Assembly (NCBI GenBank): GCA_965200775.1
Contig: OZ241383.1
Coordinates: 2,728,001-2,792,000 of the forward strand
From: Poriferisocius sp965200775
GTDB taxonomy: Bacteria; Actinomycetota; Acidimicrobiia; Acidimicrobiales; Bin134
Length of the DNA stretch: 64,000 nucleotides
Direction: 5' to 3'
Positions 16,328 to 24,360 of the stretch are shown here, in pieces. Position numbers and translations under genes: made by a program. The notes below the pieces were generated by a model. The model was not told the DNA's origin and searched no databases. It saw only the letters and a list, made by a program, of their open reading frames with translations. Positions within the stretch are counted from its first letter, which is position 1. Each line of letters starts with the position of its first letter.

Positions 16328-17101
16328 TCATCGGGATGTGAACCATGAGGGAAGGGTCGATAGGCCGGAATCGACTACCTGTAGGCGAGAGTGGATGCGA
16401 CCGGCGAGCTCGGTCATCGTTCTCCACAGCAGCAATCGGCGGTAACGGGGATTCTTGGGGAGCCCCTGTCCCAGTATCCGAGTCACCCGGGGTTCGTGGG
16501 CCATCACACCGAGGAGGTCGAGCCGGGTGGCCTTGGCCATCTCCGCCGGTGGGTACGGCCGGTCGCCTATGCAGACCAGAGCAGCCGGAAGTTCTCGAAC
16601 CGCCGCGCTTCGGGTGTGGTGGACCAGGGGCACGAGCTGATCGAACCGTGGCTGGGTCACAAGCACGTAGAGGTCGCAGTACTTGATCAGCGCTGCGGCC
16701 AGAGACTCGGCCCGTACACGGCCGACGTCAACGATGACATCCAATTCGACTTCATCGAGGAGGCTGAGGTCGTCGCCCACGCGACCGGCGATCGGACCAA
16801 GCACCAAGCCGGTGGCTTCTCCCGACCCCGGCGCCACCAGAACCGGAAGCTGCCCGGCCAGCAACTGGCAGTGAGCGTAGAGCTGCTCAGCGGTCACTCC
16901 CTGATTGGCAACGTCGGCGAACTCCACCAAGGACGGGGAGTTGTCCAACCCGAATCGAGCCGCGATCACCCCGCCGTCCCCGTCGGCCTCCACGAGCACA
17001 GCTCTTCGCCCCGTCACCGATTTCCACAGCAGGCCAAGGCCAACCGACAGGTTGGTTGCTCCGGGACTGCCCTTTGCGCTCCCAATCGCGACAACGCTCA
17101 T
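16328..17101 (-). CDS. MinD/CpaE-like P-loop ATPase
   Basis: 257 residues. The N-terminus SVVAIGSAKGSPGATNLSV is a variant of the ParA/MinD Walker A motif with Gly-Ala-Thr in place of Gly-Lys-Thr, as often seen in actinobacterial CpaE-like proteins. ELDVIVDVGRV matches the Walker B strand. CpaE proteins act in assembly or placement of Tad/Flp pili. I chose the ATG at 17101 (MSVVAIG). It is followed on the same strand by the broken BTAD membrane-protein gene, and a full Tad-type ATPase/platform set lies at the right end of the window. Confidence 0.75.
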   Translation of the reverse strand: MSVVAIGSAKGSPGATNLSVGLGLLWKSVTGRRAVLVEADGDGGVIAARFGLDNSPSLVEFADVANQGVTAEQLYAHCQLLAGQLPVLVAPGSGEATGLVLGPIAGRVGDDLSLLDEVELDVIVDVGRVRAESLAAALIKYCDLYVLVTQPRFDQLVPLVHHTRSAAVRELPAALVCIGDRPYPPAEMAKATRLDLLGVMAHEPRVTRILGQGLPKNPRYRRLLLWRTMTELAGRIHSRLQVVDSGLSTLPSWFTSR

Positions 17102-17165
17102 AGGGCTGCAATCTGCCACACCCCATTCAATGAATCAAGATCTATTTCGATTATTTTCAGTTACT

Positions 17166-17714
17166 TTAAGATGGCTCGTATTGGTAGATGTGGGGGAGGT
17201 GTCTGTAGCGCTCGGCCGCGTCGAGTCCGTAGCCCACCACGAAGTGGGGGGGAATCTCAAACCCCACGTAGCGAAGGTCGAGGTGTTCGTGCTGGCGCCC
17301 CTGGCGCACCAGCAGGGCACACACGTCCAGGCTGGCAGGATTGCGAGCGGCCAGGTTCTTGCGGAGGTAGTTGAGAGTTAGGCCGCTGTCGACGATGTCC
17401 TCCACCAGCAGCACGTCGCGCCCCGACAGGTCGAGATCGAGGTCCTTGACGATTCTCACCACGCCACTGGTCTTGGTTGAGTTCCCGTAGGACGACACCG
17501 CCATGAAGTCGAACTCCACCGGCAGGTCGATGCACCGGGCCAAGTCGGCCATGAACATGAAGGCGCTCTTCAGCACGCCCACCAGCAGCGGAGCCCGTCC
17601 CTGGTAGTCGGCGGTGATCTGGGCACCGAGTTCGGCCACCCGGGACTTGAGGTCGGCGTCGGAGATCAGTACCGGGCCGGGATCCCCGTTTCCGCCCTCT
17701 GTGGTGTTGGGCAC
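17166..17714 (-). CDS. hpt: Hypoxanthine phosphoribosyltransferase
   Basis: 182-residue purine salvage enzyme converting hypoxanthine (and guanine) with PRPP to IMP or GMP. The PRPP-binding motif VLLVEDIVDSGLTLNYL is clear, as are LLVGVLKSAFMFMADLAR and the catalytic-loop SSYGNSTKTSG. It follows tilS on the same strand by 19 bp, the conserved tilS-hpt pair of actinobacteria (normally followed by ftsH, absent here). Confidence 0.96.
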   Translation of the reverse strand: MPNTTEGGNGDPGPVLISDADLKSRVAELGAQITADYQGRAPLLVGVLKSAFMFMADLARCIDLPVEFDFMAVSSYGNSTKTSGVVRIVKDLDLDLSGRDVLLVEDIVDSGLTLNYLRKNLAARNPASLDVCALLVRQGRQHEHLDLRYVGFEIPPHFVVGYGLDAAERYRHLPHIYQYEPS

Positions 17715-17733
17715 GGAGCCAACCTAGTGGCGG

Positions 17734-18594
17734 TTATCGGGACAAGCCGAGCCGTTGGGCCGATCGGGTAACCCGCCAGCCGCCACCTGTCTCGGTGGAA
17801 CGGGCCCGGTTGTGGACCACCGCCATTACCCGGTCGATGGTTGCCGCGTCGGGGGGATGCTCGCTCCCGGTACCCGACTGAACCCACCGCCGTAAAGCCA
17901 TCTGGGCCAGCGGTTCGGGCGCCTCAGCCAGGGCTCGGCAGTCGGTGGGGTCGATCTCGGCAGCCAGCTCGTCGAGCAGGTCCCGTGCTGCCCCCACCCG
18001 TCCGGCGCTGCGAGCGATGATCGGGGCCACGTCCCGCTCGGCGATGTCGTTCAGCAGGGGCACCAGCTCGTGGCGGACTCGATTGCGACGATGAACGGGG
18101 TCGAGGTTGGACGGGTCGTACACGGGCGCCAGCTTCACCGAATCGCACAGGGCCTGGGTCTCGTGGCGACGCAGGGCCAGCAGCGGACGGCGGGCCGGGT
18201 CGATTCCGGCCAAACCGTCCAGCCCTGCTCCTCGGATCATGTTGAGCAGCACCGTCTCGGCTTGGTCGTCGGCGGTATGGCCGGTGAGGACCCCTTCGGG
18301 CAACATCTGGTAGCGAGCACTCCGGGCTCTGGCCTCCAGGTTGGGGCCGGGGTCCACCGGAGCGGTGCGGGACTCGAAACCGGCGTTCCAGCGAGCGGCT
18401 GCTTCAGCCACCACCTCTGCTTCGTCAGCCGAACCGGGACGCAGGCCGTGGTCAACGTGCCAGGCGATTACCCGGCAGTCGGCCTCACAGGCCAGCACCA
18501 GAAGAGCCAACGAGTCCGGTCCACCCGACACCGCACAGTCCACTGCCGAACCCGGAGGGGGAAATGTGCAGCGCTCCAGCAGCCCGGGGATCAT
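17734..18594 (-). CDS. tilS: tRNA(Ile)-lysidine synthase
   Basis: 286-residue N-type PP-loop ATPase that converts the wobble cytidine of tRNA-Ile(CAU) to lysidine. The ATP motif AVSGGPDSLALLVLA is at about 22-36, followed by WHVDHGLRPGSADEA and LTGHTADDQAETVLLNMIRGAGLDGLAG. It lacks the extended C-terminal domain of the E. coli enzyme, as is common in actinobacteria. Operon with the DUF2342 gene upstream and hpt downstream. Confidence 0.94.
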   Translation of the reverse strand: MIPGLLERCTFPPPGSAVDCAVSGGPDSLALLVLACEADCRVIAWHVDHGLRPGSADEAEVVAEAAARWNAGFESRTAPVDPGPNLEARARSARYQMLPEGVLTGHTADDQAETVLLNMIRGAGLDGLAGIDPARRPLLALRRHETQALCDSVKLAPVYDPSNLDPVHRRNRVRHELVPLLNDIAERDVAPIIARSAGRVGAARDLLDELAAEIDPTDCRALAEAPEPLAQMALRRWVQSGTGSEHPPDAATIDRVMAVVHNRARSTETGGGWRVTRSAQRLGLSR

Positions 18595-18625
18595 CGACTG
18601 CCAGCCCGGTGCTCCCCCTTGACCC

Positions 18626-19699
18626 TCAACCGGTGGCAGCGGGAATGGCGTGTACTCGGTCGATCCATTGGTCGGGGTTTCTTACCTCGGTCATGGTGGG
18701 CAGCCGGTCGGGCGCTTCCCAGACCCGATTCAAAAGCTCGGGGCCGCCCCTGTTCTCCACTGCTTCGATGAACGCCTCCCCGGCGGCGTACTGGTTCATC
18801 TTGGCCTCCAGGCCGATCAGACGTTGCACCAGCTTGGCCACACCCTTGGTGGAGCTACGGCGGTGATGCAGCACCCGGGAGAACCGCTCGGCGTCGGGGA
18901 TGTGCTCGGCTCCGGCCCGGTTCATGGTGACGTCCCCGTGACCTTCGAGCAGGCTCATCAGACCGCCGATCCGGTCCAGCGCTACCTTCTGATCGGGGGT
19001 GGCCAGCAGCCCGGGGAGGCCTCCGTCGGCCAAGGGGTCCTGGCCTCGCCGCCGGGCTTCAATCACCTGCTTGGCCACCAGTTTGAAGTGCTCCAGGTCG
19101 GGCTCGGCTGCGTCGAGAGCATCTTCCACCAGGCTCAGGAAGTAGGGGCGTAGCCACTCGATGCTGGTGAACTGAGCCCGGTGGGTGGTTTCGTGGAGAG
19201 CCAGCCACAGCCGGAACTGGCGGGGGTCGAATCCGTACTTGCGCTCCAAAACCATCACGTTGGGGCCCACGTAGTACACCATGTCCTGGCTCTCGGGGTT
19301 GTCGTCCTCGATGATGAGAAGGTCGTACTGCCCCAGCACTCTGGTGGACATCCAGCCGAGCACGGCCCCCATCTCGGTTCCGCTCACCCGTTGGGTCACC
19401 GGCCCGATCCACGGCTGCGATACACGTTCCGCCATCTTGTGGGTGATTGGGCGAAGCAGGCGTCGGAAGGAGGCCACATTTGCTGCCACCCATCCCGCCC
19501 GGGTGGCGACCTGTGCCCGAGCGGGCCCCGACATCGGCTTCATCCCGGTCTCAGCCGTGACCAGCTCCTCGGCCTGAGCGGTCAGATCGGTGAGTTCCGG
19601 TTCGAGGCTGCGATAGTGGTACGAGTCGAGGAACGGCTCGTGGCCGCTGACACGTTTTGCCACCCTCTCGGCCAGCCCCCAGTCAACAGGCTCGGCCAT
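18626..19699 (-). CDS. DUF2342 family zinc-dependent metalloprotease-like protein
   Basis: 357 residues. The family zinc motif is visible as ALHETTHRAQF, with a second conserved stretch LMSLLEGHGDVTMNRAG. The family is actinobacterial, often labelled zinc-dependent metalloprotease or F420-biosynthesis-associated; its substrate is unknown. I chose the ATG at 19699 (MAEPVDWGLAERVAKRV); 43 codons of upstream extension overlap another gene. It precedes tilS-hpt, a conserved neighbourhood in mycobacteria and streptomycetes. Confidence 0.86.
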   Translation of the reverse strand: MAEPVDWGLAERVAKRVSGHEPFLDSYHYRSLEPELTDLTAQAEELVTAETGMKPMSGPARAQVATRAGWVAANVASFRRLLRPITHKMAERVSQPWIGPVTQRVSGTEMGAVLGWMSTRVLGQYDLLIIEDDNPESQDMVYYVGPNVMVLERKYGFDPRQFRLWLALHETTHRAQFTSIEWLRPYFLSLVEDALDAAEPDLEHFKLVAKQVIEARRRGQDPLADGGLPGLLATPDQKVALDRIGGLMSLLEGHGDVTMNRAGAEHIPDAERFSRVLHHRRSSTKGVAKLVQRLIGLEAKMNQYAAGEAFIEAVENRGGPELLNRVWEAPDRLPTMTEVRNPDQWIDRVHAIPAATG

Positions 19700-19713
19700 G
19701 GCCGCCACTTGGG

Positions 19714-19851
19714 TTATCGCCGTTTCTGATAGCGGGGGGCGACCACCTTGACGATGTAGCCGACAATGGTGGCGATCACTATGGGCACGGTGCCGAGCAC
19801 CAACGCCAAGGCGATCCACCAGTGCCACACCACCGCAGCGATCACGTCCAT
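19714..19851 (-). CDS. Very small single-span membrane protein
   Basis: 45 residues, MDVIAAVVWHWWIALALVL, continuing through a hydrophobic stretch to a basic end APRYQKRR. One long transmembrane segment (about 8-36) with a positive cytoplasmic tail is apparent. It ends 14 bp before the DUF2342 gene on the same strand. I know no function. The clean start, hydrophobic-basic architecture and close spacing support a real gene. Confidence 0.6.
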   Translation of the reverse strand: MDVIAAVVWHWWIALALVLGTVPIVIATIVGYIVKVVAPRYQKRR

Positions 19852-19920
19852 GCCATTACCCTAGTGGCCGGTTTGGGTTGATTCCATGCTGGGCAGTCGG
19901 GTTGAGGTTCATGAATCCGC

Positions 19921-20205
19921 TCAGAAGTCCTGGATGCTGAGGTCGTCGAGCACGACCCGCTGGAGTTCCTCGGTGATGCGAATCTGCAGGGACGCGGGAG
20001 CCGACTCCCGACATGCCTGGCTCATGGTCAGCTTGAATCGGACCTCCACATCCAGGGTCTGCAGGCACGACACGCACCGACTCAACTCCATTCGCACCCG
20101 GTCGATGCTCTCCAGGGTCGGTAGGCCGTCGAGAGCCCGGTTGATGAGATCACGGGAGTAGTCGCATTGGTTTGGAACCCCCAGGCAATTCGGATTGTTG
20201 CTCAT
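19921..20205 (-). CDS. rsrA: Zinc anti-sigma factor, RsrA-like
   Basis: 94 residues. Cysteines at positions 8 and 14 and the CVSC pair near 44-47 resemble the zinc ligands of RsrA-type redox-sensing anti-sigma factors, with a further Cys near 65. In this family oxidation releases zinc and frees the sigma factor. It lies 22 bp downstream of the SigR-like sigma gene on the same strand, as rsrA does. The motif spacing is not exactly the classic HxxxCxxC, so zinc binding is inferred. Confidence 0.72.
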   Translation of the reverse strand: MSNNPNCLGVPNQCDYSRDLINRALDGLPTLESIDRVRMELSRCVSCLQTLDVEVRFKLTMSQACRESAPASLQIRITEELQRVVLDDLSIQDF

Positions 20206-20227
20206 GGTGACCCTCGGAACATCTGAC

Positions 20228-20821
20228 CTAAACCGGTGCCGTCGCCAGGTCGGAGTCGGGTTGCTCCACCAGGCCTCTTGATTGTCCGAAATCGAACAAC
20301 CGCTTCTGGAGGGTTTTTCTTCCCCGGTGCAGCCTGCTCATCACTGTTCCGATGGGGATGTCGAGGATGTGTGCGATCTCCTTGTAGGCAAAGCCCTCCA
20401 CGTCGGCCAACAGAACGGTGATCCTGTACTCATCGGGCAGCGACTCGAGGGCGTCCACGATCTCCGATTCGGTGATCTGCTCCATGAGCACGTCCTCGGC
20501 ACTGGCTCCCAGTGCGGCCTTGGTGTCGCCGCCCAGCCGCTGGTGCAGGTACAGATCCTCCACGTCGGCCAGGTCCACCGACCTCGGCTTGCGCTGCTTG
20601 CTCCGGTAGGAGTTGATGAACGCGTTGGTCAGGATGCGAAACAGCCAGGCCCGCAGGTTGGTGCCGGCCTCGAAGTTGCCGAATCCCCGGTAGGCCCTCA
20701 GGTAGGTCTCCTGCACCAGGTCTTCGGCGTCGGCGGTGTTCCGAGTCATCCGCCGGGCCGCGGAGTAGAGCTGGTCCATGTACAACATGGCCTGATCGGC
20801 GAACGTGGCCTGGTCAGCCAT
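20228..20821 (-). CDS. sigR: ECF sigma factor of the SigR/SigH (oxidative stress) group
   Basis: 197 residues. Region 2 reads DQLYSAARRMTRNTADAEDLVQETYLRAY with WLFRILTNAFINSYR, and region 4 reads LPDEYRITVLLADVEGFAYKEIA with GTVMSRLHRGRKTLQKRL. These match SigR/SigH, which in actinobacteria control thioredoxin and other thiol-stress genes. Immediately followed by an RsrA-like anti-sigma gene. The start at 20821 is the third of three similar ATGGCT starts spaced 37 bp apart. Confidence 0.9.
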   Translation of the reverse strand: MADQATFADQAMLYMDQLYSAARRMTRNTADAEDLVQETYLRAYRGFGNFEAGTNLRAWLFRILTNAFINSYRSKQRKPRSVDLADVEDLYLHQRLGGDTKAALGASAEDVLMEQITESEIVDALESLPDEYRITVLLADVEGFAYKEIAHILDIPIGTVMSRLHRGRKTLQKRLFDFGQSRGLVEQPDSDLATAPV

Positions 20822-20895
20822 ATTCGATTACGAGTCCCTGGGTGGCTTGGTCAGCCATATCCACACACGGCTTCAGCGGCGGCCTGGTGAGCCAT
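20814..20895 (-). promoter_or_regulatory. sigR leader with two overlapping 14-codon upstream ORFs
   Basis: On the minus strand three similar start segments (ATGGCTCACCAGGCC, ATGGCTGACCAAGCC, ATGGCTGACCAGGCC) begin at 20895, 20858 and 20821, exactly 37 bp apart. The first two open reading frames of 14 codons each, both ending in Tyr-Gly, and each stop codon lies inside the next start segment (ATGGCTGA). The third start is sigR itself. This is either decay of a duplicated start or a translational-coupling leader. Confidence 0.6.
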
Positions 20896-20931
20896 GTCCA
20901 TTCACAAGTCACAGGCTACCCCTGATTTTGG

Positions 20932-22167
20932 CTATCCCACCTGCTCTCGCCACGGAACGTGTTTGTCCACCCGAGGTTCGGGAGGCAACCCGAGCACCCT
21001 CTCGGCCATGTTGTTGCGGTGTACCTCGTCGGTTCCCCCGCCGATCGATCCCCAGAACCGGTTCAGGGCCTCGTTGGCCCATACCCCGGTGTCGGCGTTG
21101 TCGCCGGCCACGCCGAATCCCCCCAGCAGCGCCACCCCCAGGTTGCCGCGGTCCCGACGGCTCTCCGACCAATACACCTTCAACGTTGATCCATCGAAGC
21201 TGGGTTGGCGACCCCGTCGCAGGTCCTCCTGCATCCTGCGTCCCATCAGATCGAGCAGCTTCTCATGGGTGTAGGACCGGGCCAGTTCCTGGCGCACCAT
21301 GGGGTTGTCGGCCATGTCCCACCGCCGGGCCAGGTCGATCAGGTTGGCCACGCTGTCGGCTCGGTCCATGCCGCCTCCGATCATTGTGGATTCGTTGGCC
21401 AGCACCAGCCGGGCCACTGCCCACCCACCGTGTACCTCGCCGACCACGTTCTCTGCGGGGATCCGCACGTCGGTGAGGAATACCTCGTTGAAGTGCGCGG
21501 TTCCGTTGATGGTGCGGATCGGTCGGGGCTCCACCCCGGGTGTGGTCATGTCCACCAGAAAGAAGCTGATTCCCTTGTGCTTCGGGGCGTCGGGATCGGT
21601 GCGGGCCAGAAGGATCCCCCAGTCGCACAGGTGAGCCGAGGAGTTCCAAACTTTCTGCCCGTTCACGATGAACTCGTCGCCGTCCCGCTCGGCCCGAGTG
21701 GCCAGGTTGGCGAGGTCCGATCCCGCTCCGGGCTCGCTGAAAAGCTGGCACCACACCACATCGCCTCTGAGCATTGGCTCAAGGTGGCGGGCCTTCTGCT
21801 CGTCGGTTCCGAAGTGGCCGATGGCCGGACCGGCCAGGGCGATCCCCGCGGCCAGGAACCCGCTGGTGACATCGAATCGGGCCGCTTCCTGTTGGAAAAT
21901 CTGGCGCTGCCATCGTTCCCCGTCCTGCCCACCGTGGGAAACCGGCCAGTCGATAGCTGCCCACCCTCCCTCGTACAGCTCCCGCTGCCACAGCCGGCAC
22001 CGGTTCATGTGAGCTTTCTCGGAGGCAATGTCGGGATGCATGGTTCGGGTGGACCACCCGTCTCCCTCTTCCCTCAACAAGGCTCGGGCCGACAGCCACT
22101 CACGAACCTCGGCCCGAAAAGAGGCCTGTTCGGCAGTTCCATCGGTGTGCTCTGCTCGCTCGCCCAC
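20932..22167 (-). CDS. Acyl-CoA dehydrogenase
   Basis: 411-residue flavoenzyme that desaturates acyl-CoA thioesters. Family features: WAAIDWPVSHGGQDGERW near the N-terminus, WCQLFSEPGAGSDLANLATRA (FAD and substrate contacts), FIVNGQKVWNSSAHLCDW, and the C-terminal WGSIGGGTDEVHRNNMAERVLGL. I chose the GTG at 22167 (VGERAEHTDGT); 100 further codons upstream are low-complexity and antisense to the methyltransferase gene. No clear ribosome site, so the mRNA may be leaderless. Divergent from the methyltransferase gene. Confidence 0.88.
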   Translation of the reverse strand: MGERAEHTDGTAEQASFRAEVREWLSARALLREEGDGWSTRTMHPDIASEKAHMNRCRLWQRELYEGGWAAIDWPVSHGGQDGERWQRQIFQQEAARFDVTSGFLAAGIALAGPAIGHFGTDEQKARHLEPMLRGDVVWCQLFSEPGAGSDLANLATRAERDGDEFIVNGQKVWNSSAHLCDWGILLARTDPDAPKHKGISFFLVDMTTPGVEPRPIRTINGTAHFNEVFLTDVRIPAENVVGEVHGGWAVARLVLANESTMIGGGMDRADSVANLIDLARRWDMADNPMVRQELARSYTHEKLLDLMGRRMQEDLRRGRQPSFDGSTLKVYWSESRRDRGNLGVALLGGFGVAGDNADTGVWANEALNRFWGSIGGGTDEVHRNNMAERVLGLPPEPRVDKHVPWREQVG

Positions 22168-22249
22168 AGGGTGACGATACGGTATGGCGGGTTGACCCGC
22201 ACAGGTGCCCAACGCCGCCCAGTACAGCCCAGTACAAAGGAGAACCGAG

Positions 22250-23044
22250 GTGGTTGAACAGAGATACGGTGTCCGCGACGAAGAAGTGGAGATCGAGCGC
22301 AGCCGCTTGTCCCTTCTGGCCGAGGCCCGCGATCCCCGCACCTTTCGCATTTTCGACGGCATAGGGGTGGGCTCCGGTTGGCGCTGTTGGGAGCTGGGCG
22401 CCGGCGGGGGCACGGTTTCGCATTGGCTGGGCCAAACGGTCGGCTCGACCGGAACGGTGTGGTCCACCGACGTCGATCTTCAGTTCCATCAGCAGGCTGA
22501 GACGAATGTGATGGTGGAGCAACACGATGTGGTGCGCGATCCCGTACCCAAGGCGGCCTTCGATCTGGTTCACGCCCGTGCCGTGCTCCAGCACCTGCCC
22601 GAGCGTGATGAGGTGATGGAGACGTTGTGGCGGGCTCTGGTTCCGGGCGGTTGGCTCGTGGTGGAGGATGGCAACTTCATGGCCTTCGGAGACCAGACCC
22701 TGCCGGAGCCCTATGCCGCCGTCCACAAGTACGTGGCGTTGGGGGCCATCACCGAATGGCGCGACGCCAACTACGGCTTGCGCCTGCCCGGCAGGTTCCG
22801 CGATTTGGGAGCGGCCAACATCGAGGTCATTGGCGACGTGTGGGCTATGCGTCCCGGCGAGGCGGGAGGGGAGTGGTGGTTCCTGGCTTTGGAGCGGGCC
22901 ATCCCTCGCCTGGTGGAGGCCGGCCTGGTCACCGAAGACGACGGTGAGGTGGCCCTGGCTCAGGTTCGGGCCCCGGGTTTTGTCATGATGAGCCCTGCTT
23001 CGATTGCCGTTTTCGGGCAAAAGCCCCTGTCTCAGGAGACATAG
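22250..23044 (+). CDS. SAM-dependent methyltransferase (class I)
   Basis: 264 residues. SAM-binding motif I reads WRCWELGAGGGTVSHWLG, motif II TDVDLQF, and VHARAVLQHLPERDEVMETLWR is motif IV of small-molecule methyltransferases. The substrate is not identifiable. The start at GTG 22250 is supported by AAGGAG seven bases upstream. It is followed without a gap by a cytochrome P450 gene, so the two may act on the same metabolite. Confidence 0.85.
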   Translation: MVEQRYGVRDEEVEIERSRLSLLAEARDPRTFRIFDGIGVGSGWRCWELGAGGGTVSHWLGQTVGSTGTVWSTDVDLQFHQQAETNVMVEQHDVVRDPVPKAAFDLVHARAVLQHLPERDEVMETLWRALVPGGWLVVEDGNFMAFGDQTLPEPYAAVHKYVALGAITEWRDANYGLRLPGRFRDLGAANIEVIGDVWAMRPGEAGGEWWFLALERAIPRLVEAGLVTEDDGEVALAQVRAPGFVMMSPASIAVFGQKPLSQET

Positions 23045-24277
23045 ATGGAATCACTGAACCTCTGGAGTGCTGACACCTTCGATCATGGGGTGCCCTATGA
23101 GCACTTCCGCCACCTTCGGGACAACGAGCCGGTGGCCTGGCACGAGCATCCCACTTGGGGTGGTTTCTGGAGCGTCACCCGCCACGCCGACGTGCTGCGA
23201 GTGTCCCGGGACTCGGAGTGCTTCAGCAGCCAGCCCAATCCGTTCCTGGCCGAGGACCTTCCACCGGCCGCGAACGACGATGCCACGTCGGGGATGCTCA
23301 TCAGCCTCGACCCGCCTGACCACACCAAGATGCGCAAGCTCATCAACCGCGGGTTCACCCCCCGCCGGGTGCGCGATCTGGAGTTGAGGATCCAGTCCAC
23401 GGTTGATCGCCTCATCGACCAGGTTTCCGATCGGAGAAGCTGCGAGATGGTAAGCGATATCGCGGTGGAACTGCCCTTGCAGGTGATCGCCGACCTGGTG
23501 GGGGTGCCGGAGCAAGACCGCCACCAGATCTTCGAGTGGACTGAAATGACGTTCGGCTTCGACGAGCGTTTCACGGACGAAGAGCGCCAGCAGGCCACCA
23601 TAAACATGTTCGTTTACGCCGATCAGATGTGTGAGATCCGCAAGACCGAACCCCACGACGACCTCATCAGCGTGCTGATGGAAGCCGAGGTTGACGGTGA
23701 GTCGCTCAATCAGCTCCAGATCGACGGCTTTTTCATGCTCCTGCAAAACGCCGGCTCGGAGACCACCCGCAACCTAATCACCACCGGCACGATGGAGTTG
23801 CTACGCCACCCCGACCAGCTTCAGATGCTCAAGGACGACCCTTCGCTCATCCCCAACGCCATCGAGGAGCTGCTGCGCTACACCACGCCGGTGATGCAGT
23901 TCGTCCGCCGGCCTCGCTACGACACCGTGGTGGGCAATCAGAAGATAAAGGCCGGCGACCCTGTGGTGATCTGGTACTGCTCTGCCAACCGGGATGAGCG
24001 GGCTTTCGACGATCCCGATGTGCTGGACATCACCCGCGACGCCAGCGATCACGTGGCCTTCGGTGCCGGCGGCCCCCACTTCTGCTTGGGGGCGTCGTTG
24101 GCTCGCCTGGAGGCCAAGATGATGTTCGAGGCCATCGTCGACCGCTTCGTCGACCTGGATCTGGGCACCGACGACCCCGACTCTCTACCCCGGCTGCATT
24201 CCAACTTGATCGACGGCTACGCCGAGCTGCCCCTGCAGTGGACAGAAGTCAAGCCGGCGGCTCCCGTAAGGGCCTGA
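23045..24277 (+). CDS. Cytochrome P450
   Basis: 410-residue bacterial class I P450. Visible are the I-helix oxygen-binding region LLQNAGSETTRNLITTG, the K-helix ExxR as AIEELLRYTTPVMQFVRR, and the heme-binding loop FGAGGPHFCLGASLARLE with the proximal cysteine. It oxidises small molecules with electrons from a ferredoxin that is not encoded nearby. Its ATG follows the methyltransferase stop directly. A hairpin follows the stop codon. Confidence 0.94.
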   Translation: MESLNLWSADTFDHGVPYEHFRHLRDNEPVAWHEHPTWGGFWSVTRHADVLRVSRDSECFSSQPNPFLAEDLPPAANDDATSGMLISLDPPDHTKMRKLINRGFTPRRVRDLELRIQSTVDRLIDQVSDRRSCEMVSDIAVELPLQVIADLVGVPEQDRHQIFEWTEMTFGFDERFTDEERQQATINMFVYADQMCEIRKTEPHDDLISVLMEAEVDGESLNQLQIDGFFMLLQNAGSETTRNLITTGTMELLRHPDQLQMLKDDPSLIPNAIEELLRYTTPVMQFVRRPRYDTVVGNQKIKAGDPVVIWYCSANRDERAFDDPDVLDITRDASDHVAFGAGGPHFCLGASLARLEAKMMFEAIVDRFVDLDLGTDDPDSLPRLHSNLIDGYAELPLQWTEVKPAAPVRA

Positions 24278-24281
24278 CTGC

Positions 24282-24303
24282 TTGGCCCCAATCCAAGGGC
24301 CAA
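24282..24303 (+). terminator. Hairpin after the P450 gene
   Basis: TTGGCCC (24282-24288) and GGGCCAA (24297-24303) form a 7-bp stem with an 8-base loop, followed by the T-rich CATATTTTGTT. It probably ends the methyltransferase-P450 transcript before the lipoprotein gene. Confidence 0.55.
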
Positions 24304-24360
24304 CATATTTTGTTAGGATAACTTGTCATATTGAGGTAGCCCTTCCTAGAGTGCTACGAC

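Noticed and set aside
24313..24331. IdeR/DtxR iron box before the ferric-binding lipoprotein
   Set aside because: Only one half resembles the consensus; too weak to list as a feature.
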